This document shows, piece by piece, positions 11,658-22,905 of a stretch of 64,000 bases of DNA. The DNA comes from Diphasiastrum complanatum (Eukaryota; Streptophyta; Lycopodiopsida; Lycopodiales; Lycopodiaceae), in the NCBI GenBank assembly GCA_029204225.1, contig MU832052.1, forward strand, positions 1-64,000. Direction: 5' to 3'. Under the pieces are notes generated by a model. The model made no database searches. It worked only from the letters and a program-made list of their open reading frames with translations, and was not told the origin of the DNA. The translations under genes were made by a program, and so were the position numbers. The stretch's first letter is position 1, and every line of letters begins with the position of its first letter.

Positions 11658-14600
11658 CCTGGCCTGCATTTTTTTTTTGTTTTATTTTTCTAATTAACCA
11701 GAAAATTTTGTAATTCTGCATGAATTTTCCTTGCAAAATTAGCTTCCCAACGATCTACTGTATTTTCTATATACCGCATCGAAATTCCATAAAGTTACTC
11801 AAAGATGCATGTGTTCTTGTGAATCCTAGTTTCAATTTGAATACTTTGTCTTGGAATTGTGGAGGTTAAAGTTTTTTTAACTTCTCCCATACAACCAAAA
11901 ATTCAATCTATTCTATTTCAAACTTCTGACTTCACTGAAAATTAATGTAGGAATTAGTGTTGCATGTGGAAGCAAGGGCTTGATTAGACTGTAGAATTTG
12001 TTAATTAGGGAGCTAGTGTGTTATCAAGCTTGCCCTTGATCAGTTATTGAGCCCTGAGTCTAGATGAGGATGGGCAACCTTAGCCTAATCTGGTAGTGTC
12101 TTGGAAGGTTCTATTATGGTCCTCCACTATAATATGAATAGGAGCTAGAGACATTCATTCACTAGCTTTTGATTGTTGAAATGCGTGAGTTATTTATGGG
12201 ATAACTCATTTACATTGCTTGTAAGCCTTTGTGGATGATTGTATTTGGTCTGAAGGTGATCTTTTAGTAATTTTTTAACGATATTGTTTGTTGTTCATCA
12301 AGTATTTAATGTTATACTTGATACCTATATGTGAATTCGTTCATAAGTTGGTATCGTATCACTTTCCTGACAATTTGCGAGGCCGTTGCTTCTTATTTTG
12401 TTTTCTCTGAGAGATTCAGTTTGGATTTGTAGACCCTCCTATTCTTTGCCGTTTCTCAAGTTCATAAAACTTCACAAATTGTATATTAGACATTCCTTAC
12501 CAAAAGATACTGCAAATAAAAGTTTCTTCACAATCTTTTTTGCACATCATCTTTCCCAAACTTTTGTGTCCTTCTATAAAAATATTTTTCTTCACAATTA
12601 TTTTTGTCTTTTACAAACTTTTTTGTCCTTTCATAAAAATATTTCTATCATTGTCCTTTCCTATTTTAAAATGCTCCTAATGCACTTTACATTTTGCAAA
12701 TTTTATTCCTGAAAGTCAAGGTATTGTACATTTTTTAGGCCATTTATTGAGCTTTCGTTGGTGTTGCCGCTTTTGCACTTTTTGGTATTAAATGGTGAAT
12801 CTTCTTAAATCATTCACCTTCCTACAATGTGTTGCTTCTAATGCATTTATAGAGCTTGATTTGGATCCACTTACCGATATTTCCATCTTTTTGAGTTTTA
12901 TTAGTTTTCACTACCTAACTAGTATTGTAGATCAGAGATTTTATTCTCCTTCGGTGACTTTTCTGTAGCTGATCCATCTTGGAGAGGTGCTGCCCATGCT
13001 TTTTTCTCATTGTTGTATTAATGTTTGTAGTTTTGCAATAGCAGTTCCTTCATGGCTTTTTGGGATTTAGCTTTATCTGTCTCAAATTGCTACGTGATAC
13101 TATTTCTACTATTGTTTTGGCATTCTAGTTCTCGTACAATTGCGTCTTAATGTCCTCTCCCTCAATTACATGGCATCCGATACTCTTTTTTTTAAATGAC
13201 TTTTACACTATGCATACCATTGCTACAATAGAATTGTTCTTCGAATATTTCACATTGCCGTATTTTTTGCTCATCCTCCTCTTTTTTTGCAGCAGTGTTA
13301 TACATCCTGTAGGACGAACTATTATTGCTCTCCCGTTTGCCTTGAGGCTGTTTGTTCCTCGGGTTCTGGTAGCAGTCCATGGCTGCATGACCCTTCTTGT
13401 GGCAATGAATACAGTCGATTTTCGGATTTAGCCAACACGAATCGATAGTATGTCCTTCGCGTTTGCATCTCACACATACTTTCTTGTCGCCACTCTGCTG
13501 TCTTGGCTTTCCTTTGTTCTTCCATCTGCCTTTGCTGGCTCCCTCTGTTTGTTGTTCTTGATCTTGTCTTCGATCTGACTCCCTCTTAGGCTTGAACTGC
13601 TTCTTTGGTTTCTCCTTGTTGCTGTAGAGAGCTTTGGTCAGAAGCATCCTTGTGATCGAGGTGCTCACGAGCTTCGACTTCTTCTCGAATCTCGATAACT
13701 GCCTTTTCGAGTGTCATCGCTGGATCCTTTGCTAGCAACGTTCGGGTTGTCTGGAAAGATCTTGGTAAAGCTCATAGTAGATAGGTGGGCTGCTTCTTCG
13801 CTGATACTGCATTCTCTATTTCGGCGTTGTGTAACGAAAGGAACAGATCCTTCATCTTTCTGCCTACAGAACAGATCAACAACGACAACCCTGGAAAACA
13901 AGACACCGTATGAGATGTGGACATGTAATGAGCTTGATCTGTCATATGTGCGTGTGTTCGGATGTGCAGCATACAAGCACATTCCAAAAGAAAATAGAAG
14001 CAAGCTCGACGAAAAGTCAGAGCAAACAATCTCGGTATAAGCTATTGGCTTTGACTTGGGTGTAAAGCTGAGAAATTGCCGAACTTTCGAGCTTATTGGA
14101 GCAAGCATGTGTGGCCGAGATTACAATGGTGTCATAGTATGGTCTACTTATAGCAGTAGCATCCTTGATGATAAAACATTTTTCTTGCTAATTTCGTGTC
14201 CTTGTGATCCTGTTGATGCTTTCATGAGGGACTCATGTGGCATACAACTGGCTTGGGTTATAGTGGCACCAATTTTTGTTCATGATGTTTTGCATGCATG
14301 GACCTTTTTGATAGCTTGGGATGTTCTTGTTGGTATATGCATTGTCAACTGGCACTCTTGATTTCTCAGAGTGGCGTGGAGAAAGCATGGTGGTGCTTTT
14401 ATGTTCCTCTGGTTAAAGTTGGCTTGGCATATATGTAATTCTGATAGAGCTACTGATCACCTTTCTAGATCCTCAACACTTCTTCTAGGGCTTTGTTTAT
14501 GGTTTTATTTTGTGATCTTTCAATGATCTTCATAGGGAATTGTCTATGTTCATTAGTTACAATCTTTTATGCTTTACCTGATGCCGTATCTATGAATCTG

Positions 14601-17065
14601 CTTATGATTAATGATCATTTGGTGCATGTGATGTATAATTTAGTGGTGGGATACTTTGAAGTTGAAGATTGAACTAGATGAAATGATAGGCTATTCTCAG
14701 CATGATTCATGGTCACAGACCAAGATTTGCTAGACTTGATTCATTTTTGTTCTAATTTTCTGATTTGCAATACAAGCTTGGTGTTCTGCCATCATTGTTG
14801 CAGGCCGTGGAGGCTCAAGAATTCAGTTACAGGCTGACAATGCTTCTGATCTGGCAAATTAGGTTCAAGAAACAATTCTAGGCTGTAGGTTCTATCAACT
14901 ATGGAATAGATGCCAACCATTTCTGGCTCAAAATGTGGCCTCTTAAAGCTAATGTTTGGCTTCGAATCCAGCATTCAGGCACTTAGAAAGTAGTACTGAT
15001 AACTTGAGATGTTCATGGGTGTCCAGTCTTCCAAATTTGGACACAAGCTCAGAAGTCATCTTAACATGCAATGCAATATTCAGTACATACTTATAAGTTA
15101 TGAGATATAGCAGCCTTGAACTGGCCTGATCTAGATCGATGTTTTCTTTTTTTAGCTAATAGTTTGTTCATAAGCAACTTTCAACATTCACAACTCCATT
15201 TCCAGGTGAATATCGCTGCCCAGAGGTACTTGTTGACCTTGTAAAATAGGTCCCAATCAAAGAACATCATGCATAAAAGTTCCTGAACCTGTTGAATCTC
15301 CTGGTTAGGGTGGTCTTTTAGGGCAAATTTGAAAGAGGTAAAAGACACGGCACCTTTAAATTTCATATGCAAGTGGAAATCTTCGACAAGGCATACAACA
15401 GACAGATACCAGCCTCTCCACCATATTTAAGACTCAGGCCTCAATTTGATTGGCTTTGATGTATCATGCCAAGCTTGATAGCTCTCTATATCAACAATTC
15501 TCGTCAATTATCTTCCAATAAGTTTTGTGATAAGACTAACCCTTGTGATCTTGCAATGTATTATGCTGCATGCCTCTTGCAGGCTAGCCATCCAATCTAC
15601 CATTATTTGCGTGTAAGCCACTCTTGCTTGACTCATCAAAAGATGAGAGACTTAACCTCTCTCTCTAGATATCGTATTTCTAAGCTCAAAGTAACGATAG
15701 ATATATCCATTTTTACATGTTGCATGCCATTACCCTATTCCAATGTAAAGTCTGGACTTTATCTTCTATGGTCTAATAGCATGTCTAGTGCAAGGTGACA
15801 TTACCTAGCACCTAGTACATTTAGTTGGAGCATGAAGTCTTTATTTATATTTGTTGAGTTTGCCCTGGTAGAGATAAAACTCCTGTACTTTCCTTGCTCA
15901 GCTCAATATTTATCTAACCCTTTCCAGGACTTTTTGATGCCCATCTTTTTGTACAAATGTCTATTATCTGCAACAAAAGGGCTCATTTCTGGATATGTAG
16001 ATATACAGAATTGAAAACTGTTCTGTTACAAAACAGGAGACACTCAGGTGTTTTCTACTGAAATGCAGAGTTTCTCTATTGCTGTCCTTGCGATAGTACT
16101 GGCAGCATTTTCCACTGGTGTTGATTCTCAAACATTTGCGGTAATCCCTGATTTTAGTGCCCATAAGTGCTACTCTTCTTACATGTTGGTGAACCTCTAC
16201 TATAACTTTCTCTTGGATGTCCCTTTATGTGGCTTATTGGAGTTGACCCCTGACCTCAAGGAGAGGAAAGGAGGCCTTCACCACCACACCACTGCTTGCG
16301 AGACATCTGTTATTTTGAAAGCTAAGATCAGCTTTTCCTAAAATAATAGAGCTCACATCTGTAAAGATAACTTTTTGAATTCAGCTATCTTTTATTGTTA
16401 GTACCAGTTTTGGAAATTTTATGCAAGATAATAAGTGTGTATGTGGAGGCATTTCCTTTGAAACTAGCTAAGAAGGTAAAACCTGGTTTTTGCAGTTACC
16501 CAAGGATAACTTTAACATTGGAGACGAGGTTCCATATGGCTATGGTTTCTTCCACTTCGTGTTTGCAATTGGCTCTATGTACTTTGCTATGCTGTTTGTA
16601 GGATGGAATCTGCACCAAACCATGAATAAGTAAGTAAAACTCCAACACCTGGGCTGGTACTTGATCCTCAAATTTAAGAAATTGAAGAATTAACACTGTG
16701 CAATAACACTGTGTTGACACTTGTATGGCTAGTTACTCTCTGTCTTTTTACCAAGTGGTTCACTATTGACAGACCATTGAAGTAGACGAGTCAGTAGTTT
16801 GCCATTTCGCTTATGTGCAGGTGGAGCCTTGATGTTGGTTGGGCGAGTACATGGGTGAAAGTTGCAAATGAGTGGGTTGCTGCAGCTATCTACAGTAAGA
16901 CATGTCACATCTGAAGTTAATTTTGTGGTCTATGGCGCTAAATATGTTTTTTTTTATTATTTTAAGTTAAAATGGATTGAATATGCATTCAACGGCTTGC
17001 CTTTGATGTCTGCAGTTTGGACTATGGTTGGAAGGTTTATTCTGAAAAATAGGGATTTCTCTTGA
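3751..17065 (+). CDS. SERINC: SERINC/TMS family serine-incorporator membrane protein, C-terminal two thirds in nine exons
   Basis: The family consists of multi-pass membrane proteins; incorporation of serine into membrane lipids was proposed, and lipid scrambling is reported for animal members. Exons inferred from GT-AG sites and kept frame: 3751-3775, 4249-4338, 7966-8137, 9886-9959, 10059-10128, 16069-16140, 16496-16629, 16821-16894 and 17016-17065 (stop TGA). They total 761 nt, about 253 residues. Family landmarks appear in order: EIARYGAG, IFLLVQLLSVINFIYWW, LNIFFITWTLVLIYIMT, GIMAVYLVFLCWSAI, SEPLSETCN, GDWLTIV, AAFSTGVDSQTF, DEVPYGYGFFHFVFAIGSMY, DVGWASTWVKVANEWVAAAI. The end, VGRFILKNRDFS, resembles plant members. 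No stop or shift interrupts the spliced frame. About 150 N-terminal residues usual for the family (around 400 aa) were not found, so the gene either starts outside the window or is truncated. Introns 4339-7965 and 10129-16068 are very long and hold transposon debris. Confidence 0.9.
4735..5500. other. CACGTG-rich stretch in a SERINC intron
   Basis: This intronic stretch has no coding similarity. It contains repeated CACGTG or near-CACGTG words, for example CACACGTGTG (near 4897 and 5270), GCACGTGTGA (near 5112) and CTCACGTGTG (near 5475). The wording hints at a decayed LTR or small element rather than a promoter, but no ends were found. Confidence 0.35.
10488..11756 (+). mobile_element. Pyrimidine-rich 1.3-kb repeat element, copy 1
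   Basis: The unit begins near ATATGTTCCCACAATTTT, with a hairpin at 10496-10518 (arms CCACAATTTT and AAAATTGTGG). Three copies of a block starting TGACACGTGTCCGGCAGAGG follow (near 10649, 10770 and 10810). About 800 bp of imperfect CTCGCTTCTCCCCCTCGCTC-type tandem units come next, then a (TC)n tract and a unique tail ending TAGCTTCCCAACGATCTA. The same order is present inverted at 19019-20088, so this is a dispersed element, not just simple sequence. No transposase is present and there are no convincing terminal inverted repeats. It lies in the 5.9-kb SERINC intron. Confidence 0.75.
11597..11654 (+). repeat. (TC)n microsatellite
   Basis: An uninterrupted TC dinucleotide tract of about 58 bp lies at the end of the pyrimidine-rich core. 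The inverted copy near 19,128 has only a short GA tract, so the length is variable. Confidence 0.95.
13190..13866 (-). pseudogene. Retrotransposon gag remnant with two CCHC zinc knuckles
   Basis: Minus-strand translation gives a gag-like helical segment (KDLFLSLHNAEIENA, then TLEKAVIEIREEVEAR in the same frame after one stop). A basic linker follows, then two zinc knuckles, CVRCKREGHTIDSC and CIHCHKKGHAAMDC, both CX2CX4HX4C. The knuckles lie in the open frame 13192-13668. This is the nucleocapsid part of a copia-like gag. It is broken by at least one stop and one frame change. The upstream end abuts a plus-strand integrase fragment, so the element has been rearranged. It lies inside a SERINC intron. 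Confidence 0.75.
13864..14060 (+). pseudogene. Ty1/copia integrase C-terminal fragment
   Basis: The plus-strand frame reads NRSTTTTLENKTPYEMW, LSYVRVFGCAAYKHIPKENR and SKLDEKSE, the typical region after the copia integrase core. A stop follows at 14038-14040. Only about 60 codons remain. It lies head to head with the minus-strand gag remnant, which cannot be the original element order. Confidence 0.8.
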
Positions 17066-19018
17066 GTGGTGACTATAGGACACTTCAAGAAGTAGATTAG
17101 TAAGTTTCAGTACCCAGTGGCAGGCCAGGCACACATCAAATTTGAAATATAACAAGGGTATCCAGAACAAGATGCTTTTTTTAATGTGTCATATTGCTGT
17201 CAGCCGCTCCAATCTAATGGCCTAAACACGTGTGATTTTAAGCTATTATGGAATGGGTTGACAAACAGGCTACTAGAAAAATCTATCAAAAGTTGGCTCT
17301 AGAATTCAGTTGTATGCGGCTGGCAGAGCAAGGCACAAAGAAGACATCTGAATGACAGGCATTGAGGCCATTATATGGAATTTATGAATATGTGCAGCTA
17401 CTTGTTTTTCTAGGAATCAGAGACCTGTGAAGTTCTGCCCTTGCTTATGGTCACTGCTTGCAATTATGAACTCTTATAGACTTGGAAATTATATATGAAC
17501 CTTGCTAAGGAAGCTTCTTTTTTTTTTTTGACTCCTCAAGTTGGGATATTGCAAAGCTCAGAAATTTGCTTTGGTTACTAAGAGCAGAAAATTTGAAGTT
17601 CTGAGTACCATGTAGTCCGCTGCTGGCAGGTCAGAATGTATCTGGGCTCTGAAATTTTGAATTATATCAGAGGGCACCTTAGATATTGAATAGTTTACTA
17701 TTTTTGATTACAGTAAAAGAGATTTCAAATATGTACAATGTGCAGCTGCAGAAGACAGAAGAAATACAGTACTTATAAATTCTAGCAGTGATAAACCACA
17801 GTAAGACTCTTTTTGTTTTTCCTGTGGAACTTTTGGATTAGTCTTGGAAGTTGGAGGCTTTTAGATGTGATAAGACAGAATAGGGACTCAGGAGTATGCT
17901 GAAAGCAGCACGCAGGGCCTTCAACAACATGCCTATGTAGGCTGTTAACCAGGATGGCAAATATACTTGGTTCAAATCGTCATTTTACTTTTTAGTAAAA
18001 TCACCACACAAATCGAGCTTCAGCCTTTTCTGAGGATTTTATGAAAGCTTGGCTCTTTGCAGGCCTTCAAAATGTGTAGTCATAGCAGAAGGTATGGAGG
18101 GCAGCGGTCGAGTTATGAAGGGTACATAATGTAGTGGGCCAATTCCATCCGATGCTGGTAGCTTAGATCTTTTTTCAAAATGTTGTTGTGAACCAAAAAC
18201 TTTCAAGTTCATGTAAATGTATGATTTAATTGCTGATATGCTGCTGGCCCGCCAGCTATGTTCATGCCACATTCTATTCAACTATTGAAGGACCCTTGTC
18301 ACAGGTTGTCTTTAAGTGAGTTTTTGTTTGGCATGAGCTAATATAGCGTCCCTTTTACACTCCCAAAGACCGCTGTTTCCAACCTTGATATTGCAAAGCT
18401 GGAAATTGGATTGCTTACCCAGCACACATTTATAAAATCACTCAAACCTGGAGCTTTCAATTCTCTACAGTCCTGAGCTTGATCAAGTCCCTGAAATGCT
18501 GGTGTCCATGTCACTGACAACCACCTTGAATCCTAAAATGTTTGAGCTTAACAAACATGTGTCTAGCGGAGCACACATCCATCCACTTGTCTAGGCAGAA
18601 GTTCTCCATCTCCTTAATTGAATTTCTGTAGTAGTACGAATCCATGCATGAGGCGTAAGTCAGCAATAAAAATCACATTAGCAATCCATTTGTTTGTGTC
18701 AAGTAGCAATGTACTTTAAAAGTGGCAATGCACTCATACATAAAGCCCTCTTCCTGTGTGAAGTTTTACCCGGGCAGCTGTTCAGGCAAGGCTATACAAG
18801 AATGCCACAAAAATTTGATCAGGCTTTACGTCGGGGAAAACCCTCAGGCAGGGCTTTATGCCTCTTTGGGAAGCTGCCCTCTACCCTCGGGAGTTGTAAA
18901 GCCCCCTCCTGGGGGTACCCTATACATAAAGAATCATGATGGCATATGGGAACATATAGGCTTAAAATGTATCAAAAAATCATACGTGCGCACAAACATG
19001 CTGAATCGAAGCATACAT
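17066..19018. other. 3' flank of SERINC, no gene seen
   Basis: No coding similarity was recognised. There is a poly-T run near 17519. Around 18740-18920 short AAAGCCC and GGGCTTT words recur in both orientations, which may be a decayed small inverted-repeat element. The SERINC 3' UTR presumably occupies the first few hundred bases; no clear end signal was identified. Confidence 0.5.
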
Positions 19019-20088
19019 TAGATCGTTGGGAAGCTAATTTTGCAAGGAAAATTCATGCAGAATTACAGAATTTTCCGGTTGATTGAAAAATAAAACAAAA
19101 AAAAAAATGCAGGCAAGGAACGATGGAGGGAGAGAGAGAGAGAGAGAGACGAGGGACAGAGAGAGCAGGGCAGGAGCGAGCAGGGAGCAGGGGACGGAGA
19201 AGGGCGAGCAGGAGCGAGGGGGGGGGAGCGACGGGAGAGAGCTAGGGAGGACGGAGGAGAGCGAGTAGAGAGCGAAGGGGAGGAGCGAGCGAGTAGAGGA
19301 GCGAGCGAGCAAAGGTGCGAGCCGAGCAAGGAGCGAGCGAAGGGGAGGAGCGAGCAGGGAGAGAAGCGAGCAGAAGCAAGGGAGAGAGCCAGCAGGGAGA
19401 GGAGCGGGCAGGGAGAGAGCAGGTAGGCAGAGAGAGCAAGCAGGGAGAGAAGCGAGCAGGGAGAGAGCCAGCAGGGAGAGGAGCGAGTAGGAGGAGAAGC
19501 GAGGCAGAGAGCGAGCATGGAGAGAGCGAGGGGGAGCAGCGAGCAGGGGTAGGCAGAGAGCGAGCAGCGAGCAGGGAGAGAGTGAACGAGGGGGAGAAGC
19601 GAGGCAGAGAGCGAGCATGGAGAGAGCGAGGGGGAGAAGCGAGCAGGGGTAGGCAGAGAGTGAGCAGCGAGCAGGGAGAGAGCGAGCGAGGGGGAGAAGT
19701 GAGCAGGGAGAGAAGCGAGGGAGAGAGAGAGGGGCCATACCCTCTACCGGACACGTGTCATGGTTAGATGTGGGCCATACCCTCTGTCGGACACGTGTCA
19801 GTATGGGAGAGAGCGAGAGGGAGGGAGAGAGAGAGAGAGGGTATGGCCCATGCATTGACACGTGTTGCAAAGTGACAATGCATGGCCAGGACGCGGGCCA
19901 TACCCTCTGCCGGACACGTGCTAGTACGGCGGAAAATTAATTTCGACATGTGTCACATAGCATGTGTTGAAACATGCTGATGTGGCGAGACAAATGTCGT
20001 GCACCGACTGGCCGGTGGTGTGTACACCATCTCCGTGTCAAGTGCAAATTGGTGGACCACAATTTTTTCAAAATTGTGGGAACATATT
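19019..20088 (-). mobile_element. Pyrimidine-rich repeat element, copy 2 (inverted)
   Basis: Read on the minus strand this repeats copy 1: hairpin at 20057-20079, CACGTG-bearing blocks near 19735-19920, a CTCGCTTCTCCC tandem core, a short CT tract and the tail ending at TAGATCGTTGGG (plus strand, near 19019). It is about 200 bp shorter than copy 1, mainly through fewer core units and a short microsatellite. The two copies form an inverted pair about 7.3 kb apart across the 3' end of the SERINC gene. Confidence 0.75.
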
Positions 20089-20089
20089 T

Positions 20090-21440
20090 GAGATATCAAT
20101 TATGGAATGCTGATTGATTCTCAAAAATATTTTGTTTTTTTTTGCAAGTTACTAAAAGACTAGTATATTTTCACAATTGTACAATACCTGTAGGAAAGCT
20201 ATACAAGCCGATAAGTCAACACCCCAAAGGGGTAAAACAATAATTGAAAAAGACTAAAAGGATCATGAGCACACCATGCACCGAGGCAGTCCAACATAAC
20301 TAAGTAACATCAACGCGAAATTTTTTGAAATGGGTCAAAATCCTAAAAAAGAGTGAGAATTTTTCAGTTTTTGAAATTTTGCCCAAAAACATGCTTTTTC
20401 ACAAAGAATTCCCAAAAATCACAAAAACATTTATACAAAAAGTATCCATTTTGACCAAAAAAAATCAATACACCATGTCCAAAAAAATAATTTTTGTTAA
20501 TAAAACCTAAAAAATTGAAAATGTTCAGGTGCATGAAATACACATAATATTTATGGTTTTTTAATAGTCTAAATTGACTTTTATGAAAATAACTCGCATA
20601 ATACATTTGATGCTAGTAATGCTAAATCCATAAATTTTGAAAACATTGTAAATATTTTTTGTGTTGTTTTTTTTACAATTCAAATTCTAAGGAATACTCA
20701 CTAATTTCTCTCAATTGAGTGCTTGAAATATTATCAACACTCTCATTTTCAGTTGATGAAGTTTGTTTCATGTTTTAGCTTATTGCTCGTAGTATTAGTC
20801 ACATGATACTACCTCCTACAACTAAAAACATACCACTAATCTTAAAAACATTTCAGAGGTTTCACAATTTAGGCAGTCCAAAAAGTTTAGATATGAAAGA
20901 CTAAAAGGCCTGCAATTCACAAAAATTTACTTTCACAGATCACATTGGTAGTATATGGACCATTTGCCTCTGAGACATCATATTTCAAGAGCTGGTTCTG
21001 TTATCTTCTTCCAATTGAATTCGTTATTTCTGCAAGTGCTAGTTTCTTCTTGGAGATTTCAAGAATCTGCAATGTATTAAAGACTTTCTGATTTTCTTGT
21101 TGCATTATCAAGTTCAAAAACAAGGCAGTCATGATAAGTCTTCGGACTACCAAAATGATGCCAGCTTCAGTTGAAAAAAACAGGATATTAAGGTTCTTGC
21201 TAATGGAAGGGCGTCCACATCGTAATTGCCACCTTCAATCATAAAATCATCTGAAAGAGTGCTGCGGCATTTCACTTTTATACATTTAATGTAAAGGCCC
21301 ATTTACAGCCTTAGGGATCAAACTTCTCCCTCTCTCTCTTCATGCAAGGTTCTCCTTCCCACAACTATGGCGACTATGGTTGATCCTGGACAACCAGCTC
21401 CTATGCCCTCCCTGCTCCATGGCACTGTACAGATCGACCG
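20090..21440. other. AT-rich stretch without recognised gene
   Basis: The part from 20,320 to 20,660 is rich in runs of A and T. No ORF with recognisable motifs was found on either strand. Confidence 0.5.
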
Positions 21441-21874
21441 AGTGGCTACCAATAGTTGCTAGCTATCAGTTCGCACGTGTGAGGCGACTTGTTGTAGAAA
21501 TTTACAGCTCCAAAAATGCTGAGTGTGGAGAAAGATCCACCTTTTTCAAGCCAAAACCCTAGTTGACATGATTTCTCAGCTTTCTTGGCAATCTGTGCAC
21601 CTTGCTCTGAGGTTCTTCTTGCAGATGCTAGCTCCTTTGAGGTCGCCCTACCACAAGTGAGGTACTGCTTCAAACCGCTCACCAATCGATGAAGAAGTGA
21701 GTGCACACCAGTTACAAACACCAGGCAGCCACGTTGATCTGGGCGAGGGGGCGAGTGCACACCGTCAGACAATGCACGTATTGCAGCCGCTACTGTGTTC
21801 AATGCTCCATGGTTAAGTATTTGACATAGAGTGGACAACAGATCACTTATTGAAGGTGATGAAACAATACTTAC

Positions 21875-22205
21875 GTATCATCCAGGACTTTAGCTGCCAC
21901 CATGATGCTTCTAATGAGAAGGCGATGCACATTAAAATGAGTAATCAGCATGTCGGGCTACTTCTCAAGGAAACGGTCAATGTAAGCGTAAGCGACCACA
22001 AAGCAGGAAGGACTGCAGTCCGCGTACCTAAAGATCCTTTCCAAGTAGCTTTCGATGCTGATCGCTGGAGCTCGAAGGCCATAGAAGAGAGTTAACTTTG
22101 GTGGGCTGATACAGACACTCGTAACCATCATTTGCATTTCTCACAACCACTCGGTCTAAAAGAAGAGATACAAACACCAAGCAGCCATACTGGTAGCCAC
22201 GTTGG
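21875..22205 (-). pseudogene. U/P-type (PHO80-like) cyclin, exon 1 pseudogene
   Basis: Minus-strand translation gives VFVSLLLDRVVVRN, then (in another frame) LTLFYGLRAPAISIES, YLERIFRYADCSPSCFVV, AYAYIDRF, HFNVHRLLIRSIMVAAKVLD. This is the cyclin box of plant U-type cyclins, which partner with cyclin-dependent kinases. A GT donor follows LDD, where this family usually has its intron. Two lesions are visible: an extra base near 22,092 changes the frame after QPTK, and an in-frame TAG (plus-strand 21958-21960) follows FLEK. The second exon was not found downstream. A short repeat of the upstream sequence (GCTGCCTGGTGTTTGTAAC-like) near 21,735-21,760 suggests partial duplication. Confidence 0.8.
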
Positions 22206-22280
22206 TTGCTTCAATTTTTCTTATGGATGAGGCAAAATGGTACTCAGCGCATGCGCTTGCAGAAAGAGAAGGAAAAGGTT

Positions 22281-22305
22281 TTCACCTACGCTGAGCGTAG
22301 GTGAA
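22281..22305. repeat. Perfect 12+12 palindrome
   Basis: The arms TTCACCTACGCT and AGCGTAGGTGAA flank a single G. Its core resembles the minisatellite that begins about 230 bp further on (CCTATGCTnAGCATAGG), so both may derive from one unit. Confidence 0.8.
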
Positions 22306-22529
22306 TCTTTTTGCTTTGCAAAGAATCTTTTTCATAAAAAAAAAAGATTCTAAAAAAAAGTGCTTTCAAACCTTTGTTTTAAGACTTGCCCTTGAATAGG
22401 CCCCTTAGGGACACAATTACAAAATGTAAAGAGACTTATTGTCCTTTAAACCTTGGAGGTTTCATTCTTGGAATGATGATCTAAAAATTAGGACTCAAAA
22501 TGGGTCGTCATTTCTATTGTCGACCACTG

Positions 22530-22905
22530 CTTGCGTTGCTCAGCATAGAGCTCACTAGACTTATGCTTAGACTTGTGCTCAGCAGAAGTGCTCACTAGAC
22601 CTATGCTCAACATAACTTCTCTCCCAACCTATGCTCAGCATAAGTCTTCCTCCCTCGACCTATGCTCAACATAAGTCCTCCTCTCTCGACCTATGCTCAA
22701 CATAAGTCCTCCCTCGACCTATGCTGAGCATAAGTGCCCATTGGACCTATGCTTAGCATAGGTCCTCCTCTCGACCTATCTCTCGACCTATGCTCAACAT
22801 AAGTTTTCCCTCGACCTATGCTGAACATAAGTGCCCACTGGACCTATGCTCAGCATAGGTCCTCTCTCTACCTATGCTAAGCATAGGTCCTCGACTATGC
22901 TTACC
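22530..22905. repeat. Minisatellite of palindromic CCTATGCTnAGCATAAG/GG units
   Basis: More than a dozen copies of a CCTATGCTcAgCATAAGT-like word are separated by CCTCCCTCGA-type spacers at roughly 25-30 bp intervals. Each unit is close to self-complementary (CTATGCT against AGCATAG), so single strands could form serial hairpins. Units vary at the middle base and at the last three bases. Confidence 0.8.

Noticed and set aside
10657-11736. Long open frames (346, 312, 205 and 110 codons) in the CT-rich block, and their counterparts at 19,034-19,870
   Set aside because: They are Ser/Leu/Pro or Arg/Glu/Ser low-complexity translations of CTCGCTTCTCCC tandem units, open in several frames and on both strands at once, so they do not indicate genes.
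14056-14361. 101-codon plus-strand frame after the copia integrase fragment
   Set aside because: No domain resemblance, and it sits in an intron downstream of a dead fragment; a chance frame is more likely.
19019-20088. Helitron identity of the pyrimidine-rich element
   Set aside because: A TC start and a hairpin near the other end are suggestive, but the required CTRR end just after the hairpin is not seen in either copy.
21446-21838. 130-codon minus-strand frame as exon 2 of the cyclin
   Set aside because: The translation lacks the second half of the cyclin box expected after the LDD intron.
22530-22905. CRISPR-like array
   Set aside because: Short palindromic repeats recur, but spacers are not unique, spacing is irregular, and the context is a plant nuclear genome.
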